Assembly: GCF_014648595.1 (NCBI RefSeq)
Contig: NZ_BMRK01000015.1
Span: 52,809 to 116,808, forward strand
Reading direction: 5' to 3'
DNA length: 64,000 nt
DNA from: Nocardioides luteus
Lineage (GTDB): Bacteria; Actinomycetota; Actinomycetes; Propionibacteriales; Nocardioidaceae
The notes beneath the pieces were generated by a model, which was not told the origin of the DNA, searched no databases, and was given only the letters and a program-made list of their open reading frames with translations. This document shows, in pieces, positions 30,972 through 39,343 of the stretch (position 1 is the stretch's first letter; each line of letters opens with the position of its first letter). The position numbers and the translations under genes were made by a program.

Positions 30972-33659
30972 TCAGTGCGCGGCCTCGTGCCAGGAGAGGC
31001 CGGTGCCGACGGAGACGTCGAGCGGGACGTTGAGGTCGGCGGCCGAGCCCATCTGCTCGCGGACGAGCGCCTCGAGCGCCTCCCGCTCCCCCGGCGCGAC
31101 CTCGAAGACGAGCTCGTCGTGGACCTGGAGGAGCATCCGAGAGGTCAGGCCGGTCTCGTCGAGGGCGGCCTGCACCCGGAGCATCGCGACCTTGATCAGG
31201 TCGGCGGCAGAACCCTGGATGGGAGCGTTCAGCGCCATCCGCTCGGCGGTCTCCCGGCGCTGACGGTTGTCGGAGAGCAGGTCGGGCAGGTAGCGGCGGC
31301 GACCCATGATGGTCTCGGTGTAGCCGGTGCGCCGCGCCTCGCCGACCAGGCTGCGCAGGTAGTCACGGACGCCGCCGAAGGTCTCGAAGTACTCCTCCAT
31401 CAGGCCGCGTGCCTCGCTCGGCTCGATGCCGAGCTGCTGGGAGAGACCGAAGGCGGACAGGCCGTAGGCGAGCCCGTAGTTCATCGCCTTGATCTTGGCG
31501 CGCTGCTCGACCGAGACGGCGTCGGGGTCGACACCGAAGACCCGCGCAGCGGTGATCGAGTGGAAGTCGCGGCCCGAGCGGAACGCCTCGATGAGCAGCT
31601 CGTCCTCGGAGAGGTGAGCCATGATCCGCATCTCGATCTGGCTGTAGTCGGCCGTCATCAGGGACTCGTAGCCGTCGCCGACGACGAAGCCCTTGCGGAT
31701 GCCGCGGCCCTCCTCGGTGCGTACGGGGATGTTCTGCAGGTTGGGCTCGGTCGAGGAGAGCCGCCCGGTGGCCGCGATCGTCTGGTTGAACGTGGTGTGG
31801 ATGCGCCCGTCGGGCTGCACGGTCTTCAGCAGACCCTCGATCGTCACCCGCAGCCTGGTGACGTCGCGGTGGCGCAACAGGGCGAGCAGGAACGGGTGCT
31901 CGGTCTTGACATAGAGCTGCTGCAGCGAGTCGGCGTCGGTGGTCCAGCCAGTCTTGGTGCGCTTGGTCTTCGGCATGTCGAGCTCGTCGAAGAGCACCAC
32001 CTGCAGCTGCTTGGGCGAGCCGAGGTTGATCTCCTTGCCGATGACGCCGTAGGCCTCGTCGGCGGCCTGCTTCATCTGTCCGGCGAAGTGGCGCTCCAGC
32101 GCGTCGAGGTGCTCGGTGTCGACGGCGATGCCGGTCTTCTCCATCCGCGCCAGCAGGTGCAGCAGCGGGAGCTCGACCTCCGACAGCAGCCGGTGACCCC
32201 CGGCGGCCTCCACCGCCGAGTCGAGCTCGACGGCCAGATCGATCACCGCCCGCGCGTAGAGCATGGTCGTCCTGGCGACGCCGTCGCCACCGACCTCGTC
32301 GTCACCGAAGAGCGACTCCTGGCCGCTCTCGTCCTCCTGCTTGAGCTCACGCTTGAGATAGCGCAGCGTCAGGTCGGCGAGGTCGTAGGAACGCTGGTCG
32401 GGCGCCACGATGTAGGCCGAGAGCGCGGTGTCGGTCACCAGCCCGGCCAGCGTCCAACCGTGGGCGTCGATCGCCAGCGACGGCCCCTTGGCGTCGTGCA
32501 TGATCTTCGGCTTGGCCGGGTCCGCCAGCCAGCCGGCCAGCGCCGCCTCGTCCTCCGGGGTCAGCTCCGCCACCCCGACGTACGCAGCCCGCTCCAGCGT
32601 CGCGAACCCGAACCCGTCCACCCGGCCGGTGCCGGAGCCCCAGCTGCCGCGCACGTGCACCCCGACGGGGGTGGTGCCGAGGTCGTCGAGGAACGCCCCG
32701 ACCCCGCCCGGTGCCAGCGTCTCGCCGACCAGCGCGAAGCCGCTGTCGTCGATCGGGGTGTCGTCCTCCGGGGCGAGCACGTCGGTGATCCGGGTGCGGA
32801 TCTCGCCGCGGAACTCCAGCTCGTCGAGAAGCTCGAGGGCAGCCGCCCGGTCCCACTCGACCCGGCCCAGGTCCCCCGGGCCGATCTCGAGGGGCAGGTC
32901 GCGGACCAGGGCGTTGAGCCGCCGGTTGCGCATCACGTCACCGAGGTGGGCGCGCAGGTTGTCGCCGGCCTTGCCCTTGATCTGGTCGGCGTGGGTGATC
33001 ACGTTGTCGAGGCCGTCGTAGGTGTTGATCCACTTCGCGGCGGTCTTCGGGCCGACGCCCGGGATGCCGGGGAGGTTGTCGGAGTCCTCGCCCACCAGCG
33101 CGGCCAGCTCGGGGTAGCGGTGGGGCGGCACGCCGTACTTCGCCTCGACGGCCTCCGGCGTCATCCGGGCCAGGTCGGAGACGCCGCGCATCGGGTAGAG
33201 CACCGTCGAGGACTCGGTCACCAGCTGCAACGAGTCGCGGTCACCGGTCAGGATCAGCACCTCCATCCCGGCCTCGAGCCCCTGGGTGACCAGGGTCGCG
33301 ATGATGTCGTCGGCCTCGTAGCCCGCAACGGAGAGATGACGGATGTGGAGCACGTCGAGCAGCCGCTGGATCAGTGGCAGCTGGGACTTGAACTCGTCGG
33401 GCGTCTTGTTGCGCTTGGCCTTGTATTCGGAGTATTCCTCCAGCCGGAAGGTCTGGCGCGAGAGGTCGAAGGCGACCGCGACATGGGTCGGGGTCTCGTC
33501 GCGCAGCACGTTGACCAGCATCGAGGTGAAGCCGTAGACGGCATTGGTGTTCTGCCCCGTGACGGTCGAGAAGTTCTCCACCGGCAGGGCGAAGAATGCC
33601 CGGTAGGCCAGCGAGTGCCCATCGAGAAGGAGCAGTCGGTCACGCGTCACATCAGCCAC
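30972..33659 (-). CDS. polA: DNA polymerase I
   Basis: An 895-residue repair and Okazaki-processing polymerase. The 5'-nuclease domain (about 1-300) starts LLLLDGHSLAYRAFFALP and contains GYEADDIIATL and GVGPKTAAKW. The 3'-5' exonuclease-like domain (about 310-500) lacks the DxE metal-binding motif, so proofreading is absent, as in other actinobacterial Pol I enzymes. The polymerase domain shows motif A (DYSQIEMRIMAHL), motif B (RAKIKAMNYGLAYG) and motif C (VHDELVFEV). The GTG at 33659 has a -10 box 6 nt upstream, suggesting a leaderless message. It is transcribed in the same direction as the chorismate mutase but separated from it by the operator-like site. Confidence 0.97.
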   Translation of the reverse strand: MADVTRDRLLLLDGHSLAYRAFFALPVENFSTVTGQNTNAVYGFTSMLVNVLRDETPTHVAVAFDLSRQTFRLEEYSEYKAKRNKTPDEFKSQLPLIQRLLDVLHIRHLSVAGYEADDIIATLVTQGLEAGMEVLILTGDRDSLQLVTESSTVLYPMRGVSDLARMTPEAVEAKYGVPPHRYPELAALVGEDSDNLPGIPGVGPKTAAKWINTYDGLDNVITHADQIKGKAGDNLRAHLGDVMRNRRLNALVRDLPLEIGPGDLGRVEWDRAAALELLDELEFRGEIRTRITDVLAPEDDTPIDDSGFALVGETLAPGGVGAFLDDLGTTPVGVHVRGSWGSGTGRVDGFGFATLERAAYVGVAELTPEDEAALAGWLADPAKPKIMHDAKGPSLAIDAHGWTLAGLVTDTALSAYIVAPDQRSYDLADLTLRYLKRELKQEDESGQESLFGDDEVGGDGVARTTMLYARAVIDLAVELDSAVEAAGGHRLLSEVELPLLHLLARMEKTGIAVDTEHLDALERHFAGQMKQAADEAYGVIGKEINLGSPKQLQVVLFDELDMPKTKRTKTGWTTDADSLQQLYVKTEHPFLLALLRHRDVTRLRVTIEGLLKTVQPDGRIHTTFNQTIAATGRLSSTEPNLQNIPVRTEEGRGIRKGFVVGDGYESLMTADYSQIEMRIMAHLSEDELLIEAFRSGRDFHSITAARVFGVDPDAVSVEQRAKIKAMNYGLAYGLSAFGLSQQLGIEPSEARGLMEEYFETFGGVRDYLRSLVGEARRTGYTETIMGRRRYLPDLLSDNRQRRETAERMALNAPIQGSAADLIKVAMLRVQAALDETGLTSRMLLQVHDELVFEVAPGEREALEALVREQMGSAADLNVPLDVSVGTGLSWHEAAH

Positions 33660-33665
33660 GGTCCG

Positions 33666-33671
33666 ACTCTA
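33666..33671 (-). promoter_or_regulatory. -10 box for a leaderless polA transcript
   Basis: TAGAGT on the minus strand, 6 nt before the GTG at 33659; TTCGAA 16 nt further upstream may be the -35 element. Confidence 0.5.
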
Positions 33672-33735
33672 TCCACGACCACCGACATTCGAACCTGCGG
33701 CACGGCGACGAAGGAGCCGAGGCGCAACGAGAGAA

Positions 33736-33789
33736 GGTCGAGCAAGCGCAGCGGGTGAGCCTGCGAAGACGCGAAGCGGGTCGAGACCC
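33736..33789. repeat. Dispersed repeat, copy A of an inverted pair
   Basis: A ~54-bp segment (GGTCGAGCAAGCGCAGCGGG...) that is ~88% identical by eye to the reverse complement of 34332-34386. It lies between polA and the thioesterase gene. Confidence 0.7.
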
Positions 33790-33809
33790 ACCGGTGGACA
33801 GCCGCGTGC

Positions 33810-33815
33810 GAACAT
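33810..33815 (+). promoter_or_regulatory. -10-like box before the thioesterase gene
   Basis: GAACAT lies 6 nt before the ATG at 33822 and no ribosome site is present, consistent with a leaderless message. Confidence 0.3.
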
Positions 33816-33821
33816 GCGTCC

Positions 33822-34262
33822 ATGACCGAAGCACTCCACACCACCGACCCCACCGAGATCGCGAAGTTCGTGTCGCTCCCCCAGGGCGCGGGCGCGCTCA
33901 ACGAGAAGATGGGGGTCGAGATCATCGAGATCTCGGCAGAGAAGGTCGTCGGCACGATGCCGGTCGACGGCAACACCCAGCCCTACGGCCTGCTCCACGG
34001 TGGCGCCTCGGTCGTCCTCGCCGAGACCCTCGGCTCGATCGGCTCCGGCATCCACGGCGCCTCGCTCGGCAAGATCGCCGTCGGCGTCGACATCAACGCC
34101 ACCCACCACCGCTCGGCGACCTCCGGCACCGTCACCGGCACGGCGACCGCCATCCACCTGGGGCGCAGCTCGGCGGCGTACGAGATCGTGATCACCGACG
34201 AGCGCGGCAAGCGGGTCTGCACCTCGCGGATCACCTGCGCGCTGATCGACGGCGCCAAGTAG
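33822..34262 (+). CDS. Hotdog-fold thioesterase, PaaI/YdiI family
   Basis: A 146-residue acyl-CoA thioesterase expected to hydrolyse aromatic or short-chain acyl-CoA esters. The family signature is NTQPYGLLHGGASVVLAETL near 56-75, with the catalytic HGG and the Glu on the following helix, then ATHHRSATSGTVTGTATAIHLGRS. The first ~15 residues are variable. It is a single-gene unit: polA is divergent, and a terminator follows 10 bp after the stop codon. The gene is flanked on both sides by the inverted pair of dispersed repeats at 33736 and 34332. The substrate cannot be told from sequence. Confidence 0.9.
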   Translation: MTEALHTTDPTEIAKFVSLPQGAGALNEKMGVEIIEISAEKVVGTMPVDGNTQPYGLLHGGASVVLAETLGSIGSGIHGASLGKIAVGVDINATHHRSATSGTVTGTATAIHLGRSSAAYEIVITDERGKRVCTSRITCALIDGAK

Positions 34263-34271
34263 GCACATACG

Positions 34272-34309
34272 CGAAGGGTCCCGGAACCGTTCGGTTCCGG
34301 GGCCCTTCG
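34272..34309 (+). terminator. Intrinsic terminator of the thioesterase gene
   Basis: An 18-bp stem (34272-34289 with 34292-34309) with one G-U pair, followed by TTGT. Confidence 0.8.
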
Positions 34310-34331
34310 TTGTCGATGTCACTCAGCGTGT

Positions 34332-34386
34332 AGATCTCGACCCGCTTCGCGGGTTCGCAAGCTCACCCGCTGCGCTCGCTCGATCT
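34332..34386. repeat. Dispersed repeat, copy B (inverted to copy A)
   Basis: Reverse-complement partner of 33736-33789. It contains a CCCGC-TTC-GCGGG hairpin (34341-34353). Confidence 0.7.
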
Positions 34387-34395
34387 CTTCGCGTT

Positions 34396-34422
34396 GTGAC
34401 CTGCGACTTCGTCGCAGGTCAC
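34396..34422 (-). terminator. Perfect 12-bp stem with TTC/GAA loop after the binding-protein gene
   Basis: GTGACCTGCGAC (34396-34407) pairs with 34411-34422 around TTC. It lies 4 bp after the stop codon of the binding-protein gene and is its likely terminator. The TTC-loop style recurs in the repeats at 61726 and 62142. Confidence 0.65.
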
Positions 34423-34426
34423 AGGC

Positions 34427-35698
34427 TCAGACCTCGCCCGCGATGTACTTCACGGGGGCGTAGGTGCCCTTGTCGTTGTACTGGTAGATACCGATGGACG
34501 CAGCCGTCGGGCTACCGGTCTCGCCGAGCTCGATCGGGCCCGACTTGCCGTCGTAGTCGATGTCCTTGCCCTCCTCGAGGAGCTTGACGCAGTCGGCGAA
34601 GGTCTCGCACTTCTCACCACCGGTGGTGATGTCGACGATCTCCTCGGCGACGGCCTCACCGGAGTCGTTGTCGGCCTTGATCGCCGCCAGCGCGGAGACG
34701 ATCGTGGCGTCGTAGGACTCAGCAGCGTAGGAGTAGTCCTTCAGCTTCGGGTTGACCTTGAGCAGCTGCTGCTTGAAGTCCCCGGCGGTCTCGGCGCCGG
34801 GGAGGGTGCCCTTGACGCCCTTGAGCTCGCCCTTGCTGAAGTCGGCGGAGTAGTCCGAGAGGTTGCCGTCCACGAAGTAGGTCGGCACCTTCGCCGGGCC
34901 CACGCCCGCGGAGATGAGCTGAGGGATGAGCTTCTTGGTCTCCTCGAACGCGATCACGACGACCGCGTCGGCGCCCGAGCCCGCGATCTCGTTGATCTGG
35001 GCGCTGTAGGAAGAGGCGTCCTCGGAGTAGAACGCCGTGGTGGCGACCTTCGAGCCGGCGCCCTCCAGGTTGGCCTTGACCTCCTTGGCCAGCGTCTCAC
35101 CGTAGGCGTCCTGACGGGACAGGATGGCCACGTTGGTGCGCTTGTCCTCGAGCAGCAGGTTGGCCATGACGGCGCCCTGCAGGATGTCGGACGGAGCCGT
35201 ACGGAAGTAGAGGTCCGGCTTGGAGTAGTCGCCCTCGTCGAACTCGGTCGAGGTGTTGGCCGGGGAGAACATCACGGTGCCGGAGGACATGATCTTGTCG
35301 ATCACGGTCATCGACACGCCCGAGGAGGCGGTGCCGATGATGACGTCGGACTTGGCGTCGATGAGCTTGTCGGCCTCGGCCGGAGCGATCGCCGAGGTCG
35401 TGTCACCCGCGTCGGCGACGACTCGCTTGACCTCCTTGCCGAGCACACCGCCAGCCGCGTTGATGTCCTGGATCGCCAGGTCGGAACCGGCGAACTCGGG
35501 CGGGCCGAGGAACGCGAGGCTGCCGGTCTGCGGGAGGAGCTGGCCGACCACGAAGGTGCCGTCGCCCTTGGCGGGCGCCTTCTTCTCGGGCTCCTCGGAA
35601 GCGGTCTCGCCACCACCACAGGCGGCGAGGGAGAAGCTGAGCGCCAAGGCGCCGGCGCCTGCGGTCAGCTTCATCCAGGTAGAGGATGATGAGTTCAC
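34427..35698 (-). CDS. livK: Branched-chain amino acid ABC transporter, lipoprotein binding protein
   Basis: A 423-residue periplasmic-binding-type lipoprotein that captures branched-chain amino acids or related ligands for the LivHMGF transporter encoded nearby. The N-terminus has a signal with lipobox SLAACGG (acylated Cys27) followed by a Glu/Lys-rich linker. The mature part has the type I binding fold: VVGQLLPQTGSLAFLGPPE, the conserved DAGDTT region, IIGTASSGVSM and the hinge FSPANTSTEF. The GTG at 35698 follows GAGGG. It is separated from livFGMH by the divergent GNAT gene, so it has its own promoter in the 286-bp gap 35699-35984, where no other feature was found. The choice between LivJ and LivK is arbitrary. 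Confidence 0.88.
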   Translation of the reverse strand: MNSSSSTWMKLTAGAGALALSFSLAACGGGETASEEPEKKAPAKGDGTFVVGQLLPQTGSLAFLGPPEFAGSDLAIQDINAAGGVLGKEVKRVVADAGDTTSAIAPAEADKLIDAKSDVIIGTASSGVSMTVIDKIMSSGTVMFSPANTSTEFDEGDYSKPDLYFRTAPSDILQGAVMANLLLEDKRTNVAILSRQDAYGETLAKEVKANLEGAGSKVATTAFYSEDASSYSAQINEIAGSGADAVVVIAFEETKKLIPQLISAGVGPAKVPTYFVDGNLSDYSADFSKGELKGVKGTLPGAETAGDFKQQLLKVNPKLKDYSYAAESYDATIVSALAAIKADNDSGEAVAEEIVDITTGGEKCETFADCVKLLEEGKDIDYDGKSGPIELGETGSPTAASIGIYQYNDKGTYAPVKYIAGEV

Positions 35699-35984
35699 TG
35701 CTGTAGTCCCTCTTTCGTATGTGCTGGCCCGGCCAACGTCGGACCTTGCGGAGTCACACTAGAGACGCGCAGGGGGTGAATCACCCGAGGTACCTGTCTT
35801 TTCACCAATCCGTTACATCTCCCCCATGGCATCATTGCCTGGGTTGCCGCGATGATCGGCTTCGTATCGTCGGCACCGAGGTGACCAATGATCACTCGGA
35901 AAGCTCGATTACGGACGTGAACGGGCACGATCGTGGAGGAATTGTGATGATCTGTAGCCACCGCACCCCTGGAGGACCGACTCG

Positions 35985-36578
35985 ATGAGCAAGGTGCCGG
36001 TGACGATGCGAGAGGCCAGGGCCGACGACGCGCTCTTCCTTCTCGGCATCTGGCAGGACGCGCTGCGGATGGCAGACACCCAGACCCAGCTGGGCGATCT
36101 CGAGACCATCATCCGCGACGCCGACGCCTCCCCCGACCAGCGCCTCCTGGTCGCCGAGTGCGGCAGCGAGCCGGTCGGCGCCGTCTTCGTGCGCGCGACG
36201 ACCTTCGGGCCGCTCAACCTGGAGCCGACGGTGCAGATCTTCGCGCCCCACGTCGTCCCGTCCTTCCGGCGCCGCGGTGTGGGCCGGATGCTGATGGACT
36301 CGGCCGTCGTCTTCGCCGAGGAGCGCGGCGTACGGACGGTCGCTGCAGCGGGCTCGTCCGGCGGCCGCGACGGCAACCGCTTCCTGGCCCGCCTCGGCCT
36401 CGGCGCGCAGGCGGTCATGCGGGTGGCACCGACCGCCGTCGTACGCTCCAGGCTCAACGTCCTCGGCCGGGCCCTGCCCCATCGCACCCGCCTGCAGCGC
36501 GGCCAGATGCAGTCGAGCACCGTCAGCGAGCTGCTCGCCGCCCGGCGCTCCCAGCGTCGTTCGCACACCGTCGCCTGA
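35985..36578 (+). CDS. GNAT-family N-acetyltransferase
   Basis: A 197-residue acetyltransferase. The acetyl-CoA binding motif is RRRGVGRMLMDSAVVFAEERG near 92-112, preceded by the beta-4 strand VGAVFVRATTFG. After the core is an Arg-rich C-terminal tail (about 150-197). The ATG at 35985 follows TGGAGGA. It is divergent from the binding-protein gene and convergent with livF, with a strong terminator after it. The substrate is unknown. Confidence 0.85.
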   Translation: MSKVPVTMREARADDALFLLGIWQDALRMADTQTQLGDLETIIRDADASPDQRLLVAECGSEPVGAVFVRATTFGPLNLEPTVQIFAPHVVPSFRRRGVGRMLMDSAVVFAEERGVRTVAAAGSSGGRDGNRFLARLGLGAQAVMRVAPTAVVRSRLNVLGRALPHRTRLQRGQMQSSTVSELLAARRSQRRSHTVA

Positions 36579-36589
36579 GCACCGCACGA

Positions 36590-36624
36590 GAGAGGCCCCG
36601 GAGCACGATGCTCCGGGGCCTCTC
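36590..36624. terminator. Bidirectional terminator between GNAT and livF
   Basis: A perfect 16-bp stem (36590-36605 with 36609-36624) and CGA loop, followed by TTCGG. Confidence 0.85.
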
Positions 36625-36641
36625 TTCGGTTCAGGACCTGC

Positions 36642-37421
36642 TCAGTCGCCCTTGGCACCCAAGGTGCCGAGGTAGAGCTCGATCACCTTCGGGTCGTCGG
36701 CCAGCGCCCGGCCCGGGCCGGTGTAGGCGTTGCGGCCCTGGTCGAGGACATAGCCACGGTCACAGATCTGCAGGCAGCGGCGGGCGTTCTGCTCGACCAT
36801 CACGACCGAGACCCCGGCCTTGTTGATCTTGCGGGTCTGCACGAACACCTCGTCCTGCATGACCGGCGAGAGGCCCGCGGAGGGCTCGTCGAGCAGCAGC
36901 ACGGAAGGCTCCATCATCAGCGCCCGGCCCATCGCGACCATCTGGCGCTCACCGCCCGAGAGCCCACCGGCCCGCTGCTTGCGGCGCTCGCCCAGCGCCG
37001 GGAAGATCCCGGTGACGAAGTCGAACCGCTCGGAGAACTTCTTCGGGGCCTGGTAGCAGCCCATCTCGAGGTTCTCCTCGATGGTCAGGCTCGGGAAGAC
37101 GTTGTTGGTCTGCGGGACGAACCCGATCCCGCGGGTGACCAGCTCGTCGGCCCGCTTGCCGGTGATGTCCTCTCCGTTGAGCTGCACCGTGCCCTCGTGG
37201 ATCTTCACGAGTCCGAACAGCGCCTTGAGCAGCGTCGACTTGCCGGCTCCGTTGGGGCCGATGATGCCGACCAGCTCGCCGGGCTGGCAGTAGAGGTCGG
37301 TGTCGTTGAGGATGTTGACCCCGGGCAGGTAGCCGGCGATGAGCCCGTCGGCACGGAGCACCGCACCCTCGGCCTCGCTCAGGTGCTTCGCGCGGAACTC
37401 TTCCGCATCGCTGGACGTCAC
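36642..37421 (-). CDS. livF: Branched-chain amino acid ABC transporter ATPase
   Basis: A 259-residue cytosolic ATPase of the LivF type. Walker A is GPNGAGKST near 53-61, the Q-loop FVPQTNNVF follows, the signature is LSGGERQMVAMGRAL, and Walker B is VLLLDEPSAGLSP. The MVEQNA switch motif is typical of LivF. The first ~20 residues are a charged, non-conserved extension. Its start overlaps the livG stop by 4 nt (ATGA), so it is the last gene of the livH-livM-livG-livF operon and ends at the bidirectional terminator. Confidence 0.95.
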   Translation of the reverse strand: MTSSDAEEFRAKHLSEAEGAVLRADGLIAGYLPGVNILNDTDLYCQPGELVGIIGPNGAGKSTLLKALFGLVKIHEGTVQLNGEDITGKRADELVTRGIGFVPQTNNVFPSLTIEENLEMGCYQAPKKFSERFDFVTGIFPALGERRKQRAGGLSGGERQMVAMGRALMMEPSVLLLDEPSAGLSPVMQDEVFVQTRKINKAGVSVVMVEQNARRCLQICDRGYVLDQGRNAYTGPGRALADDPKVIELYLGTLGAKGD

Positions 37422-38353
37422 TTCGAGTCCTCCTCTTGGGCGATCTCGGCCTCGACCTCGGCCTCGAGCCGCTCCTCGTCGAGCTCGCTCAGATCGGTGT
37501 CGTGGTGGGCGCCGAGATAGGCGTCGATGACCCGCTGGTCGGCCATGACCGCCGCCGGGGTGCCCTCCGCGACGATCTTGCCCTGGGCCATCACGATGAC
37601 CCAGTCGGAGATGTCGCGGACCATGTCCATGTCATGCTCGACGAACAGGACCGTACGGCCCTCGTCGCGCAGCGACTTCACGTGGCCGAGCAGGGACTGC
37701 TTCAGGGCCGGGTTCACACCCGCCATCGGCTCGTCCAGCATGACCAGCTCCGGGTCGACCATGAGCGCGCGGGCCATCTCCAGCAGCTTGCGCTGACCGC
37801 CCGAGAGCGATCCGGCGAAGTCCTCGCGCTTCTTGTCGAGCAGGAAGCGCGCGAGCAGGTCGTCGGCCTTCTCGGTGACCGACTGCTCCTGAGCGCCCCA
37901 CAGGAACTTGAAGGGCGCGGCCCAGAACCGCTCCCCCTTCTGCCCGGTGGCGCCCAGGCGCATGTTCTCGATCACGGTGAGCTTGGCCAGCACCTTGGTC
38001 AGCTGGAAGGTGCGTACCATCCCGAGACGGGCGACCTTGTAGGGCGCCACGCCCTTGAGCGACTTGCCCTCCAGGCTCCAGGATCCGGTGTTCGGCTGGT
38101 CGAAGCCGGTCAGCAGGTTGAAGAACGTCGTCTTGCCGGCGCCGTTGGGGCCGATCAGCGCGGTGATCGCACCACGCTGGATCTCGACGTGCTCGACGTC
38201 GACGGCGGTCAGACCACCGAACGTACGGGTGATGTTGTCGGCGACCAGGATCGGGTCGGGCTTCTTCGCGCCCGGCTCGGTGCTCACGCCGGCGAGGCCG
38301 GCGGGGCCGGTCTTGATCTCAGAGTTGCTCTGGTCGGTCATGTCAGCGTCCAT
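37418..38353 (-). CDS. livG: Branched-chain amino acid ABC transporter ATPase
   Basis: A 311-residue ATPase of the LivG type: Walker A GPNGAGKTT near 73-81, the LivG hallmark FNLLTGFDQPNTG, a MRLGATGQKG insert, signature LSGGQRKLLEMARAL and Walker B LVMLDEPMAGVNP. It has an N-terminal extension of ~30 residues and a long acidic C-terminal tail (about 280-311, many Glu/Asp). GGGAGA before the ATG at 38353 supports that start, giving an 11-nt overlap with livM; the ATG at 38341 would leave a 1-nt gap. The acidic tail is not standard for LivG. Confidence 0.95.
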   Translation of the reverse strand: MDADMTDQSNSEIKTGPAGLAGVSTEPGAKKPDPILVADNITRTFGGLTAVDVEHVEIQRGAITALIGPNGAGKTTFFNLLTGFDQPNTGSWSLEGKSLKGVAPYKVARLGMVRTFQLTKVLAKLTVIENMRLGATGQKGERFWAAPFKFLWGAQEQSVTEKADDLLARFLLDKKREDFAGSLSGGQRKLLEMARALMVDPELVMLDEPMAGVNPALKQSLLGHVKSLRDEGRTVLFVEHDMDMVRDISDWVIVMAQGKIVAEGTPAAVMADQRVIDAYLGAHHDTDLSELDEERLEAEVEAEIAQEEDSK

Positions 38354-39335
38354 CGATCGCGATCTCCCTACGGTCGCCGATGATCCCCTGTGGACGGAAG
38401 ATCATCAGCAGCATGATGGCCAGACCCAGGACGATGTAACGGATCAGGCTGGCCTGGGTGTCGGACATGATCACCTCAGGGATCCAGCCGCCCTCGCCCG
38501 CGGACTGGCTGAAGAACGAGCCGAGACCGGCGATCAGGAACCAGAACAGCACCGACCCGATGACCGGACCCATCACCCGGCCGGCACCACCCAGGAGCAG
38601 CGCCGCGAAGGCGTAGAAGGTCATCAGCGTCGAGTAGTCGCTCGGCACCACGGAGGCCTGCTTGAGCGCCAGGAACATGCCGCCCAGACCACCGATCACG
38701 CCACCGAGCGCGAGAGCCTGCATCTTGTAGGCGAAGACGTTCTTGCCCAGCGAGCGGACGGCGTCCTCGTCCTCACGGATGGAGCGGAGCACGCGTCCCC
38801 ACGGGCTGCGCATCAGCGCCCACACCAGCACGCAGCACACCGCGACCAGGATCCAGCCGACGGTCAGCGACCACAGGTCGTTGCGCCCGAAGGAGACGAC
38901 GCCCAGGTCGATGCCGCTGGAGTAGGGGTTGGCGCGCTGGAACGGTCCGGCGTAGCCGTTCAGACCGTTGGAGCCACCGAAGGTGTCCTTGGTCTCGACC
39001 GCGCCGAAGACGAACCGCAGCACCTCGGCGGAGGCGATCGTGACGATCGCCAGATAGTCGGCACGCAGTCGCAGCGTCGGCACACCGAGGACGACCGCGA
39101 GCAGGAGCGGAGCCACGATCGCCATCAGGATGCCGAGCCAGAACGGTGCGTCGAAGGTGACCACCGTGACGGCCATGCCGTACGCACCCACCGCGACGAA
39201 CCCGGCCTGGCCGAAGTTGAGCAGGCCGGTGTAGCCGAAGTGGACGTTGAGGCCGATGGCGGCCAGGGCGAAGACGATCGCCTGCGGGCCCAGCGCCTGC
39301 TGCAGCGCGGCCCGGAGAATCTCGAGAATGTCCAT
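38343..39335 (-). CDS. livM: Branched-chain amino acid ABC transporter permease
   Basis: A 330-residue membrane subunit with about 9-10 spans. The LivM pattern is visible in GLNVHFGYTGLLNFGQAGFVAVGAY near 28-52 and the coupling-helix region SPWGRVLRSIREDEDAVRSLGKN with the EAA-like motif, followed by GGVIGGLGGMFLAL. It lies 8 bp after livH and overlaps livG, in a tightly packed operon. Confidence 0.95.
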   Translation of the reverse strand: MDILEILRAALQQALGPQAIVFALAAIGLNVHFGYTGLLNFGQAGFVAVGAYGMAVTVVTFDAPFWLGILMAIVAPLLLAVVLGVPTLRLRADYLAIVTIASAEVLRFVFGAVETKDTFGGSNGLNGYAGPFQRANPYSSGIDLGVVSFGRNDLWSLTVGWILVAVCCVLVWALMRSPWGRVLRSIREDEDAVRSLGKNVFAYKMQALALGGVIGGLGGMFLALKQASVVPSDYSTLMTFYAFAALLLGGAGRVMGPVIGSVLFWFLIAGLGSFFSQSAGEGGWIPEVIMSDTQASLIRYIVLGLAIMLLMIFRPQGIIGDRREIAIDGR

Positions 39336-39343
39336 TGTCTCTC

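Noticed and set aside
30819-33758. Long open frame on the + strand (979 codons)
   Set aside because: Antisense of polA, with low-complexity Val/Asp/Gly/Leu/Arg composition and no motifs.
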